Shown here: piece by piece, positions 1 through 7,673 of the stretch
Layout of the letters: each line of letters starts with the position of its first letter
Position numbering within the stretch: the stretch's first letter is position 1
Source of the DNA: Comamonas sp. lk
Lineage (GTDB): Bacteria; Pseudomonadota; Gammaproteobacteria; Burkholderiales; Burkholderiaceae_C
Direction: 5' to 3'
DNA: 64,000 nucleotides
Assembly (NCBI GenBank): GCA_945860595.1
Contig: CAMAQV010000001.1
Location: forward strand, 124,001 to 188,000
Position numbers and translations under genes: made by a program
The notes under the pieces: generated by a model
Seen by the model: the letters and a program-made list of their open reading frames with translations, nothing else
Database searches by the model: none
What the model was told of the DNA's origin: nothing

Positions 1-346
1 GCACAACCGGTTGCTTCACAATCATGCAAGCAACCGTTTGCCGGATGACATGGTTTTTCGGCAGACGCTCCATGTCGGGCGTGAGATCTTTATTGATTAT
101 CGACTGGTATACCTGCAGAATCATCTGCGGGCGCTGAACCAGTTTGGCGTTATATACAGCCAGCGTCGAGGCGAATATCACCACTGAGGGGTTTTTCATC
201 CACCGGCAAAAATCAATAAACTCCTCGGAGATGATGAGCTCAAGTCCGCAATCGTTAATAATCTGCTCGGCCTGCTCATACGCCTGATGGTCAACCATCA
301 GTGCCAGGCGCGACAACACGGGCAACATAGAATCTTTGCTTGCCAT
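1..346 (-). CDS. Unrecognised protein, partial (C-terminus beyond the window)
   Basis: An open frame runs from an ATG at 346 to the left edge without a stop (115 codons visible). It begins MASKDSMLPVLSRLALMV. The visible part looks soluble and helical, with no signal peptide or membrane segment. I recognise no family. The start lies 61 bases after the stop of flagellin 1, and I see no terminator between them, so the two may be cotranscribed. There is no convincing ribosome binding site. The DNA is visibly richer in A+T than the flagellar genes to the right, which could mean a different origin. A filament-related accessory role is only a guess from position. Confidence 0.6.
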   Translation of the reverse strand, partial: MASKDSMLPVLSRLALMVDHQAYEQAEQIINDCGLELIISEEFIDFCRWMKNPSVVIFASTLAVYNAKLVQRPQMILQVYQSIINKDLTPDMERLPKNHVIRQTVACMIVKQPVV

Positions 347-407
347 ATTGCTCAGTGTTTGTTTATTTGATATTTACAAGCTATCCACTACAAAGTACCG
401 GGAAACC

Positions 408-1229
408 TTAGCCCTTCAAGAGCGTCATAACCCCTTGAGGTTGCTGGTTCGCCTGCGCCAGCATCGCAGTAGCGGCCTGCTGGATAATTTGTGTCTTGGC
501 CAACATGGTGGTTGTCAAAGCGTAGTCGGTATCCATAATGGTGCTGCGCGATTGGGTCGCGTTCGATGAAACATTCGTCAGATTATCAGCGGCATATTCC
601 ATGCGGTTGATACCGGCACCAATCGCTGCTCGCTGATTATTGATCTCCTCTAGCGCGGAGGTGATCGCGGTGAGGGAGTCAGCCGCGGCATCGTAATCCT
701 TGATATCCTCTCCATCAATATTCAGTAATCCCGCAATTCCCATGTCACCGATTACGACAGACACCGTGTCGCCGCTGGCATTTCCTGCCTGGAACGTGAA
801 AGTTCCCACCGAATCGTCCAGTAGAACCTGGTCATTCCATTTGGTATCTTTGGAAACATCGTTGATCTGCGACGAGAGTTGCTGAAACTCCAGATCCAGG
901 TAACTTCGTTGAACCGAAGAATAGGTACCATTCATAGACTGAACCGCCAGTTCACGCATGCGCTGCAGCATATTCGACTGCTCAATCATCGCGCCCTCAG
1001 CGGTTTGCATCATATTAATGCCATCATTCAGATTGCGCACCGCCATATTCAACCCACGAATTTGCGTGGTCATGTTCTGGCCGATCGCCAAGCCCGCCGC
1101 ATCGTCTTTCGCCGAGTTCACCCGGGTACCGGTGGACAACTGCTCCATGGCCGTGCTCATATGCCGGGCATTGGTTTTCATCGCATTCTGCGAATACATG
1201 GCGCTGACATTGGTATTGATTACTGACAT
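408..1229 (-). CDS. fliC: Flagellin 1 (short type)
   Basis: Flagellin of 273 residues, the secreted subunit of the filament. The conserved D0/D1 start (MSVINTNVSAMYSQNAMKTN) and the C-terminal helix ending LAQANQQPQG are both present. The variable centre is very small, so the protein is close to the minimal D0-D1 core, well below the roughly 490 residues of the Salmonella type. The ATG at 1229 is preferred over one four codons upstream because GGAGA sits just before it. It is closest to flagellin 2 in the window. A sigma-54 promoter lies about 100 bases upstream. No terminator follows, so transcription may continue into the gene at the left edge. Confidence 0.97.
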   Translation of the reverse strand: MSVINTNVSAMYSQNAMKTNARHMSTAMEQLSTGTRVNSAKDDAAGLAIGQNMTTQIRGLNMAVRNLNDGINMMQTAEGAMIEQSNMLQRMRELAVQSMNGTYSSVQRSYLDLEFQQLSSQINDVSKDTKWNDQVLLDDSVGTFTFQAGNASGDTVSVVIGDMGIAGLLNIDGEDIKDYDAAADSLTAITSALEEINNQRAAIGAGINRMEYAADNLTNVSSNATQSRSTIMDTDYALTTTMLAKTQIIQQAATAMLAQANQQPQGVMTLLKG

Positions 1230-1325
1230 GCTATTCTCCAAAACTAAAAATGGAATACCCTGCTAATACGGCATTTAGATCTCCGACACCGCTGTCGGAC
1301 TTTCCGGCCTTACAAATTCTAATAA

Positions 1326-1340
1326 GCAATAGATGTGCCA
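1326..1340 (-). promoter_or_regulatory. Sigma-54 promoter of flagellin 1
   Basis: Reads TGGCAC-N5-TTGC on the minus strand, with exactly 10 bases between the GG and GC elements, as sigma-54 RNA polymerase requires. It lies about 97 bases before the flagellin 1 start. Confidence 0.85.
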
Positions 1341-1391
1341 GAAATTTTCCGCCTATGCGGCCAAATTTTGCCGCTTTGCCGCTAAATAGGC

Positions 1392-1420
1392 AAAAAAAAG
1401 CCTGTCAGGCGACAGGCTTT
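1392..1420 (-). terminator. Intrinsic terminator of flagellin 2
   Basis: On the minus strand a perfect AAAGCCTGTC/GACAGGCTTT stem with a 4-base loop is followed by a run of T. It lies about 20 bases after the flagellin 2 stop. Confidence 0.9.
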
Positions 1421-1441
1421 GAATTGGGCGGAAGGAAGCCC

Positions 1442-2263
1442 TTATTTGAGTAACTGCAACACGCCTTGCGATTGCTGGTTGGCCTGGGCCAACATGGCCG
1501 TTGCAGCCTGCTGAATAATCTGTGTCTTGGCCAGCGCGGTGGTTGCCGTAGCGTAGTCGGTATCCATAATGGTACTGCGTGACTGGGTGGCGTTGGACGA
1601 AATATTCGACAAATTGTCTACCGCATACTCCATGCGGTTGATACCGGCACCGATCGTGGCGCGCTGTTGGTTGATAGATTCCAGTGCACTCGTGATAGCC
1701 GTCAAGGCGTCAGCCGAGTTGGCATAGGTGTCGATGGCTTCGCCGCTAATTGCCAGACCGGTGGAACCATTCCCCATATCGCCAATCACAATGGAGATTG
1801 TTTGCCCGCTGGCCTGGCCAGCCTGGAATGTGAATGTACCGACCGAATCGTCCAATAAAACCTGATCGTTCCACGTGGTATCGGTGGATATGTCGTTAAT
1901 CTGCGAATTGAGTTGCTGAAACTCCAAGTCCAGATAACTACGCTGAACCGACGAATAGGTTCCATTCATCGACTGCACAGCGAGTTCGCGCATGCGTTGC
2001 AGCATATTCGACTGCTCAATCATCGCGCCCTCAGCGGTTTGCATCATATTGATGCCGTCGTTGAGGTTGCGCACCGCCATATTCAGACCACGGATTTGCG
2101 ATGTCATATTTTGACCAATCGCCAGTCCAGCCGCATCGTCTTTCGCCGAGTTCACCCGGGTGCCAGTTGACAACTGCTCCATGGCCGTGCTCATGGCGCG
2201 CGCATTGGTCTTCATCGCGTTTTGCGAATACAAGGCGCTCACGTTTGTATTAATAACTGTCAT
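1442..2263 (-). CDS. fliC: Flagellin 2 (short type)
   Basis: Flagellin of 273 residues, starting MTVINTNVSALYSQNAMKTN and ending QGVLQLLK. Its N- and C-terminal thirds are nearly identical to flagellin 1, including long stretches of identical DNA around the segment encoding MIEQSNMLQRM. The differences concentrate in the central surface-exposed part. GGAGTGAG precedes the ATG. It is a single-gene unit: sigma-54 promoter upstream, strong terminator downstream. Duplication of flagellin 1 or 2 with later gene conversion would explain the pattern. Confidence 0.97.
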   Translation of the reverse strand: MTVINTNVSALYSQNAMKTNARAMSTAMEQLSTGTRVNSAKDDAAGLAIGQNMTSQIRGLNMAVRNLNDGINMMQTAEGAMIEQSNMLQRMRELAVQSMNGTYSSVQRSYLDLEFQQLNSQINDISTDTTWNDQVLLDDSVGTFTFQAGQASGQTISIVIGDMGNGSTGLAISGEAIDTYANSADALTAITSALESINQQRATIGAGINRMEYAVDNLSNISSNATQSRSTIMDTDYATATTALAKTQIIQQAATAMLAQANQQSQGVLQLLK

Positions 2264-2366
2264 GATCTCACTCCAATTTCAATGAAAGGGCCACGAATTA
2301 GCGGCACTTGTTGGTTGGTATCCAGTGTCAAATTCCACAGGAACATTACCTGCTCAATTACATTAA

Positions 2367-2381
2367 GCAATTGGTGTGCCA
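2367..2381 (-). promoter_or_regulatory. Sigma-54 promoter of flagellin 2
   Basis: Minus-strand TGGCAC-N5-TTGC with the required GG-N10-GC spacing, about 104 bases before the flagellin 2 ATG. It is followed by TT, as at flagellins 1 and 3. Confidence 0.87.
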
Positions 2382-2448
2382 AGTTTTTTGCCGCCCGTAT
2401 TGCCGGTTTTGCCGCTGGCCCGGCTCTGTCAGAGTGCCGCCTAGGCAT

Positions 2449-2477
2449 AAAAAAAGCCCGTCGGGTGACGGGCTTTT
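2449..2477 (-). terminator. Intrinsic terminator of flagellin 3
   Basis: Minus-strand AAAGCCCGTC/GACGGGCTTT stem with a 4-base loop and a following T run, 15 bases past the flagellin 3 stop. Confidence 0.9.
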
Positions 2478-2491
2478 AGGTGCAAATCCGT

Positions 2492-3319
2492 TTACTTCAA
2501 CAGCGACAGTACCGACTGTGGCTGCTGGTTGGCTTGGGCCAACATAGCGGTTGCCGCCTGCTGGATGATCTGGGTCTTGGACAGCTGCGTTGAGGCCTCA
2601 GCGTAGTCCGTATCCATCACCGTGCTCTTTGAGGCGGTGACGTTTGACGCGATATTGGTCAAATTGTCCGCAGCATAGGTCAGGCGGTTGATGCCGGCAC
2701 CGATGGTAGAACGCTGCTGGTTGATCGTCTCCAGGGCGGAATCGAGTTCACCAATCGTCGTTTGTGCCGCAGCAGCCGACGAAACGGCGCTGCCCAAGGT
2801 CACGTTGGCCGCCAAGGTGGAAAAGCTCATATCGGCCACTTCGATCGAGATCGTTTGACCAGAGTTTTGGCCCACCTGGAAGCTGAAACCGGCGCTTCCG
2901 GTTCCGTCAAGCAGGTTGATGCTGTTCCAGGTCGTGTCCGTGGAAATGTCCGTAATTTGCGAGCCAAGCTGGTCAAATTCATTCTGCAGATACGAACGCT
3001 GGGTGCTGGAGTAGGTGCCGTTAGAGGCTTGCACGGCCAGTTCACGCATGCGTTGCAGCATATTGGACTGCTCGACCATCGCGCCTTCAGCCGTTTGCAT
3101 CATGTTGATACCGTCGTTGGCGTTGCGCACAGCCTGATTCAGGCCGCGAATCTGCGAGGTCATGGTTTGGCCGATCGCCAAACCAGCAGCGTCGTCTTTG
3201 GCATTGTTGATGCGGCTGCCCGTTGAGAGCTTCTCCATGGCGCTGCTCATGGCACGCGCATTGGTTTTCATGCTGTTCTGCGCAAACAGAGCATTCACGT
3301 TGGTGTTGATTACTGACAT
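2492..3319 (-). CDS. fliC: Flagellin 3 (short type)
   Basis: Flagellin of 275 residues (MSVINTNVNALFAQNSMKTN at the start, QPQSVLSLLK at the end). The frame is open 25 codons further upstream, but GGAGAATCGCT directly before the ATG at 3319 fixes this start. It groups with flagellin 4: both share LFAQN near the N-terminus and the NNAKDDAAGLAIGQ segment, against NSAKDD in flagellins 1 and 2. Typical flagellin coiled-coil ends flank a small central domain. It is monocistronic, with a sigma-54 promoter and its own terminator. Confidence 0.97.
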   Translation of the reverse strand: MSVINTNVNALFAQNSMKTNARAMSSAMEKLSTGSRINNAKDDAAGLAIGQTMTSQIRGLNQAVRNANDGINMMQTAEGAMVEQSNMLQRMRELAVQASNGTYSSTQRSYLQNEFDQLGSQITDISTDTTWNSINLLDGTGSAGFSFQVGQNSGQTISIEVADMSFSTLAANVTLGSAVSSAAAAQTTIGELDSALETINQQRSTIGAGINRLTYAADNLTNIASNVTASKSTVMDTDYAEASTQLSKTQIIQQAATAMLAQANQQPQSVLSLLK

Positions 3320-3429
3320 AGCGATTCTCCATAAAGGTAAAAAAGGTCGATGCCAGCGATCTGGCCACAATTCATCAACAAGTGCTTTGTCCATTTTTTA
3401 GACAACAGCGCCTGATAAAAAGGTAGTAA

Positions 3430-3444
3430 GCAAAGCACGTGCCA
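3430..3444 (-). promoter_or_regulatory. Sigma-54 promoter of flagellin 3
   Basis: Minus-strand TGGCACG-N4-TTGC, a full consensus match, about 111 bases before the flagellin 3 start. Confidence 0.88.
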
Positions 3445-3561
3445 TGATTTTTTGCCGCTTTTGCCAGCCTTTTCGTCCGTGGAGCGGCAAATTTGCCGGG
3501 CTATGGCCAGTATTTGCCGCTGTGCGGGCGCGTTTCCCGCCAAACAGACAAGCCCGGACGC

Positions 3562-3592
3562 AAAAAAGCCCGCTGGCGGCCACCAGCGGGCT
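3562..3592 (-). terminator. Intrinsic terminator of flagellin 4
   Basis: Minus-strand AGCCCGCTGG/CCAGCGGGCT perfect stem followed by TTTTTTG, about 55 bases after the flagellin 4 stop. Confidence 0.88.
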
Positions 3593-3646
3593 ATGTACGC
3601 GCCGTCCGCCCTGTCTACGTATACAGGGCTGGCGGCTGGGTGTCGC

Positions 3647-4468
3647 TTACTTGAGCAGTGCCAACACCGTCTGCGGTTGCTGGTTGGCTTGGGCCAGCAT
3701 GGCGGTAGCGGCCTGCTGGACGATCTGGGTCTTGGACAGCTGCGTCGATGCCGTCGCGTAATCCGTGTCCATCACCGAACTGCGCGAGGCCTCGACATTG
3801 GCAGAAATATTACTCAGGTTGTCCGCAGCGTAGGTCAGGCGGTTGATGCCCGCACCGATGGTGGCGCGCTGCGCATTGATGATGTCCAAAGCCGAATCCA
3901 AATAACCCAGCGTGGTCTGCGCGGAGGTGGCAGAACTGATGGCCGAGCTGGGCGTGGTCATGCTGGCAGCCAGGGTGGTCAAACTCATGTCGCCGATGGC
4001 CACATCAATGGTTTGGCCGGAAGATTGCCCCACTTGGAAGGAGAACGTGGCCGAGGTCAACAAATCGATGCCGTTCCAGGTGGTGTCCGTGGAAATATCG
4101 TCAATTTGCGAACCCAGCTCGCTGAATTCCGTTTGCAGATAGCTGCGCTGCGTGCTGGAGTAGGTTCCGTTGGCTGCCTGAACAGCGAGTTCACGCATAC
4201 GCTGCAGCATATTGGTTTGTTCAACCATGGCGCCTTCAGCGGTTTGCAGCATGTTCACGCCATCGTTGGCGTTGCGTACGGCCTGGTTCAAACCACGGAT
4301 TTGCGAAGTCATGGACTGGCCGATGGCCAAGCCGGCGGCATCATCCTTGGCGTTGTTGATGCGGCGGCCGGTAGACAACTGCTCCATCGCGGTGCTCATA
4401 TTGCGAGCGTTGACCTTCAAGGCGTTTTGAGCAAACAGAGCGCTCACGTTGGTATTAATGGCTGACAT
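3647..4468 (-). CDS. fliC: Flagellin 4 (short type)
   Basis: Flagellin of 273 residues starting MSAINTNVSALFAQNALKVN. GGAGAAACACC precedes the ATG. It is closest to flagellin 3 but has its own central segment, rich in Ser, Thr and Ala. Unlike flagellins 1 to 3, the upstream region carries a sigma-28-type element rather than a good sigma-54 one, so it is probably made under FliA control and later than the others. It is monocistronic, with a terminator behind it. The four genes could build a multi-flagellin filament or serve different growth states. Confidence 0.97.
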   Translation of the reverse strand: MSAINTNVSALFAQNALKVNARNMSTAMEQLSTGRRINNAKDDAAGLAIGQSMTSQIRGLNQAVRNANDGVNMLQTAEGAMVEQTNMLQRMRELAVQAANGTYSSTQRSYLQTEFSELGSQIDDISTDTTWNGIDLLTSATFSFQVGQSSGQTIDVAIGDMSLTTLAASMTTPSSAISSATSAQTTLGYLDSALDIINAQRATIGAGINRLTYAADNLSNISANVEASRSSVMDTDYATASTQLSKTQIVQQAATAMLAQANQQPQTVLALLK

Positions 4469-4585
4469 GGTGTTTCTCCAAAAAAACAGTTACGAGGCAG
4501 ATACAAAATTTGGACAAGTGGTTGAAGATTGTTGGTTGACCATCTTCTGACCTGCCGCTACAGAAATAAACCGTCTGTACTTACA

Positions 4586-4612
4586 GCATCGGTGCCAGGA
4601 ATCCATACTTGA
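4586..4612 (-). promoter_or_regulatory. Sigma-28 promoter of flagellin 4
   Basis: Minus strand TCAAGTAT-N11-ACCGATGC, close to the FliA consensus TCAAGTTT-N11-GCCGATAA and to the flgM and flaG elements in this window. A TGGCAC inside the spacer lacks a proper -12 partner. Confidence 0.7.
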
Positions 4613-4630
4613 GGCCCGGGCACCAACTAT

Positions 4631-5032
4631 TTACACGGCTTTGTTGTAAAGAATTCCTTTAAGGTCATCAATATGGTGCGCCATGCGCAACACATCTTCC
4701 GAAGGGATTTGTCGGATCAGCTCGCCCGTGGCGCTATTGCTGACCCGGATAACCGCCTGGTTCTTGGATTCGTCATACGAGAACCCCAAGCCTTGCTTGG
4801 TGGCGCTCATTTGCTCATTGAGCATGTTGACCGCGTCCTGCAGGTTTTTGTGTGATTGAACCGGATCGAACTTGATATCGGTCGGTTTGGGTATGTGCAA
4901 CTCGATGGCTTTGGGAGCTTGCACTCTCGCTGACGTGTCATCGGGCCGCTGTTCAGGGCGAATGGTGGCTACCGCCTGCGCAGCGCCGCCCTGCATCGCA
5001 CCGGGGGGTGAATTTCCAATTTCGGAAAGCAT
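4631..5032 (-). CDS. flaG: FlaG family flagellar protein
   Basis: Protein of 133 residues starting MLSEIGN. The C-terminal half carries the FlaG domain: an amphipathic helix (residues about 63 to 88, with NLQDAVNMLNEQM), then a strand-rich segment with GLGFSYDES and a tail with IPSEDVLRM. FlaG proteins are linked to filament length and sit beside fliD in many genomes, as here. The N-terminal 50 residues look disordered. The start at 5032 is chosen because ACGGAGAACG lies just upstream; the frame is open ten codons earlier without such a site. A sigma-28 promoter lies 60 to 86 bases upstream. Confidence 0.9.
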   Translation of the reverse strand: MLSEIGNSPPGAMQGGAAQAVATIRPEQRPDDTSARVQAPKAIELHIPKPTDIKFDPVQSHKNLQDAVNMLNEQMSATKQGLGFSYDESKNQAVIRVSNSATGELIRQIPSEDVLRMAHHIDDLKGILYNKAV

Positions 5033-5091
5033 CGTTCTCCGTCCTTTCAAAAGTAACCGCATAAGCTCGGGTCTGAGCGCGGGTCACTGAT

Positions 5092-5118
5092 GAATCGGCG
5101 ACTGTGCGGAAAACTTGA
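5092..5118 (-). promoter_or_regulatory. Sigma-28 promoter of flaG
   Basis: Minus strand TCAAGTTT-N11-GCCGATTC, a near-consensus FliA site with the correct 11-base spacer, in the fliD-flaG gap. Confidence 0.88.
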
Positions 5119-5171
5119 GGGCTACGAACAGGGAACCGCGCCGGCACCCCGCTGCGCCGGCTCACATCGCA

Positions 5172-6686
5172 TTATTTATTGGTATACATGGCCATCAGGC
5201 CGGCAAAGGAGCTGGTCAGGCCGGTCTGGGTACTCTTGGTCTGGCCGACGATGCTGTCCATGGCAGCGAACTGCTTGGTGTAGTGCGCCAGCAAGCGGGT
5301 CATACGGTCGTCGAGCTTGGCCAAGTCGTCCTCGTAGTCCGAGATGCGACTGGTGGCGTTGGCGCTCTCCGTCGTTACCGTACCGCTGCTTTTGAGCATG
5401 GTGTAGAGGGTGCGGCTGGCTTCACCGGCAATGCCTGCGTCAGTCGTGGTGTCATAAACACTCAAGTCCTGCTGGTCGCCCGAGAGCATGGTCACGGTGT
5501 TGTCAAAGTCGGTGTCAAAAGCCAGATCGAGTTTGACCGTATTGATGGTTAACTGCCCGCTTTTATCGAGTTCCACCCCGATGTCATGAAAGTAGCTGAC
5601 CGTAGACGAGGGTGCCGTATCCGAAATCGAGGTCACCATGGTGCGCAACTGGTCGCGCAGTGTGCGTATGGTGGAATTGCCCACCAAGGTGCCGCCATAG
5701 GTCTCCAGAGTCGAGCTCGGGTTGGTCACCTCGTCCATCAGGCTGTTGGCGTCGTTGTAGGCAGTGACCAGCGCGGTCACTTTAGCCTTCGCCACGCTGG
5801 TGTCGTTACTCAAATCCACCGTCGCGGCGCTGCCGCTGTTGGTCGCTTTGAGCACCAAGGTCAGACCGGGCACCGCGTCGGTGATGGTGTTGCTGTCGCT
5901 GGTGACGCTGATGCCGTCAACCGTCACCGCAGCATCTGCCGCTTCCTGCAAATTGGTGGACGAGAAATCAAAACCTGAGTCAATGTCGCCGCCGCTGCTC
6001 GATGTATCGCTTGCCGAGATGGTGAACGCGTTGTCCACGCCCGAGGAGCCGGCAACCACCACTTTGTAAGGCGTTGTTGCGTCCCCTGTGTTCACCAGGT
6101 AGGCGCTCAAGCCCACATCAGCGTCATTGATCGCATCCACAATGCCCTGGGGGGTATCGTCACCGGCAGCAATGCTGATGGTGGTACCACTGCTGAACGC
6201 CGTTCCGCCCAGAGTCAGGGCCATGGACATGCCGCCATTGACCGATGTCGTCGTCGAGGCGAAGGCCACGGTGCCCGCTGTGCGCTGCGCGGCCGCCAGG
6301 GCGGTCACCTCCACGGTATGGGCTCCAGTCGAGGCCGTGCTGTTGGCGGAAGCGGAAAAGGCTGTGGTGTTGGTATTGCTAACGACGATGCTTTTGTAGT
6401 CGGTCACGTCCTTGAGGCCATCAAAGGCCGTCTTCAAATTACTCAGGGCGTATTTCATGGCCGCCATACCGGAGACGATAGCCTCGTTCTTCTTGATGTT
6501 CTTGTCGATCGCCGCTTGGCGGGGCGCGCGCTCGGCATCGACCAGGCTGCTCGCCAGCGATTGGGTGTCAATACCGGACCCACCGCCAAGCTTGCTCACC
6601 ACGTTGGCCTTTGCCGTTTTGGACGAACTGTCCAGAATGGACGCGGTGGCGCTGCTCGACGAGGTAGCGGAAGTGGTGGTGACCAT
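5172..6686 (-). CDS. fliD: Filament cap protein FliD
   Basis: FliD (HAP2, 504 residues) caps the filament tip and helps fold incoming flagellin. The N-terminal domain includes GSGIDTQSLASSLVDAERAP (residues about 37 to 56), a FliD hallmark. The centre is Ser/Thr/Asp-rich with hypervariable repeats. The C-terminal part is helical, with DDRMTRLLAHYTKQFAAMD and SFAGLMAMYTNK at the end. Length is normal. It starts 40 bases after the flgL stop, with only a weak ribosome binding site, so it probably reads from the flgL side. flaG follows but has its own promoter. Confidence 0.96.
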   Translation of the reverse strand: MVTTTSATSSSSATASILDSSSKTAKANVVSKLGGGSGIDTQSLASSLVDAERAPRQAAIDKNIKKNEAIVSGMAAMKYALSNLKTAFDGLKDVTDYKSIVVSNTNTTAFSASANSTASTGAHTVEVTALAAAQRTAGTVAFASTTTSVNGGMSMALTLGGTAFSSGTTISIAAGDDTPQGIVDAINDADVGLSAYLVNTGDATTPYKVVVAGSSGVDNAFTISASDTSSSGGDIDSGFDFSSTNLQEAADAAVTVDGISVTSDSNTITDAVPGLTLVLKATNSGSAATVDLSNDTSVAKAKVTALVTAYNDANSLMDEVTNPSSTLETYGGTLVGNSTIRTLRDQLRTMVTSISDTAPSSTVSYFHDIGVELDKSGQLTINTVKLDLAFDTDFDNTVTMLSGDQQDLSVYDTTTDAGIAGEASRTLYTMLKSSGTVTTESANATSRISDYEDDLAKLDDRMTRLLAHYTKQFAAMDSIVGQTKSTQTGLTSSFAGLMAMYTNK

Positions 6687-6726
6687 AGTGCTTAGGCTTG
6701 CATCAAACTAGGAAATACAGGGCCTG

Positions 6727-7650
6727 TTATCCCAAATACTTGAACAAGGACATTTGCGAGACCTTGGCAAAACTGGCCTGCGCCGCCTCCAGCGACACCA
6801 TTTGCTTTTGCATCTGAGTGATGGCAGCCGCCATGTCCAGGTCTTCCACCTTGGACAAGGCTGTTTTGAGTGTGATTTTGGTGTCGTCCAGCATGATGCC
6901 CTGCTGCTCCACCACCTTCATACTGGTTCCGGAGTCAGCCTGCGCCAGGACCACGCCGTTGTGCAGGGCGTCCATTTCGGTCAAGCCCCGCTGCATTTCG
7001 GTTTTTGAATTCGTTTTGACAGCGCTGATCAGCGCGTCGACCGACTGGAAGAATCCGATCCCTGTCGCCGTTCCGTCCGAGTCGGTGCGAACGACGCGCA
7101 CGAATGCGTTGCTGCCCGGCCGGTTCAGCGGCAATTGGCGCTGATCACCGACCGCAATGTTCATGCGCGTCTGATCGCCCTGGTAACTGACCGCACCGGT
7201 GGCATCGGCCTGGAAGGCCGGAGTACCGACCTTGCTGCCGGAAAAAATGTAGTTGCCGGTGGTGTCCCGGGTATTGGCCAGACTGAGTAGTTGGTCGCGC
7301 AGGCCCTGCATCTCGGTGGCAATCGCCGCACGGCTGACATTGCCCTGGGTCCCGTTGTTGACCTGAATCGCCAGCTCTTTGATACGCACCAGTACATCGC
7401 TCGCACTGGACAGCGTCGTGCTCTCCATATCAAGTCGGGCCTGCAAGGTATCCAGCGCACTGCCGTAATTTTCCTGGCGTGCCAGTGTGGCTTTGATGCG
7501 CGCCATCATCGCTGCCTGGTCCGGCGCATCGCTGGGGTTGAGAATTTGTTTCCCGGTGGCGATTTGCGCCTGGCTCTTGCTCAATGCATTCGTCGCATTG
7601 CTCATTTGCGTGGTGGCGCGGTCAAATATAAAGGCGGTGGATATTTGCAT
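6727..7650 (-). CDS. flgL: Hook-filament junction protein FlgL
   Basis: FlgL (HAP3, 307 residues) joins FlgK to the first flagellins. The flagellin-like N-terminus (MQISTAFIFDRATTQMSNAT, then GKQILNPSDAPDQAA) and a C-terminal helix ending VSQMSLFKYLG are present. It follows flgK by 23 bases and precedes fliD by 40, and is most likely cotranscribed with flgK. Confidence 0.96.
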   Translation of the reverse strand: MQISTAFIFDRATTQMSNATNALSKSQAQIATGKQILNPSDAPDQAAMMARIKATLARQENYGSALDTLQARLDMESTTLSSASDVLVRIKELAIQVNNGTQGNVSRAAIATEMQGLRDQLLSLANTRDTTGNYIFSGSKVGTPAFQADATGAVSYQGDQTRMNIAVGDQRQLPLNRPGSNAFVRVVRTDSDGTATGIGFFQSVDALISAVKTNSKTEMQRGLTEMDALHNGVVLAQADSGTSMKVVEQQGIMLDDTKITLKTALSKVEDLDMAAAITQMQKQMVSLEAAQASFAKVSQMSLFKYLG

Positions 7651-7673
7651 GGTGATGCCTTGCTGGAAATGGC

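Noticed and set aside
3452-4465. 337-codon open frame opposite flagellin 4
   Set aside because: It mirrors the codon pattern of the real flagellin gene and has no family features. Other long opposite-strand frames (21335-22498, 28384-29871, 42070-44022, 48070-49467) were dropped for the same reason.
4586-4597. TGGCAC before flagellin 4 as a sigma-54 site
   Set aside because: At the required distance the -12 element reads CTGT instead of TTGC. The overlapping sigma-28 pattern fits much better.
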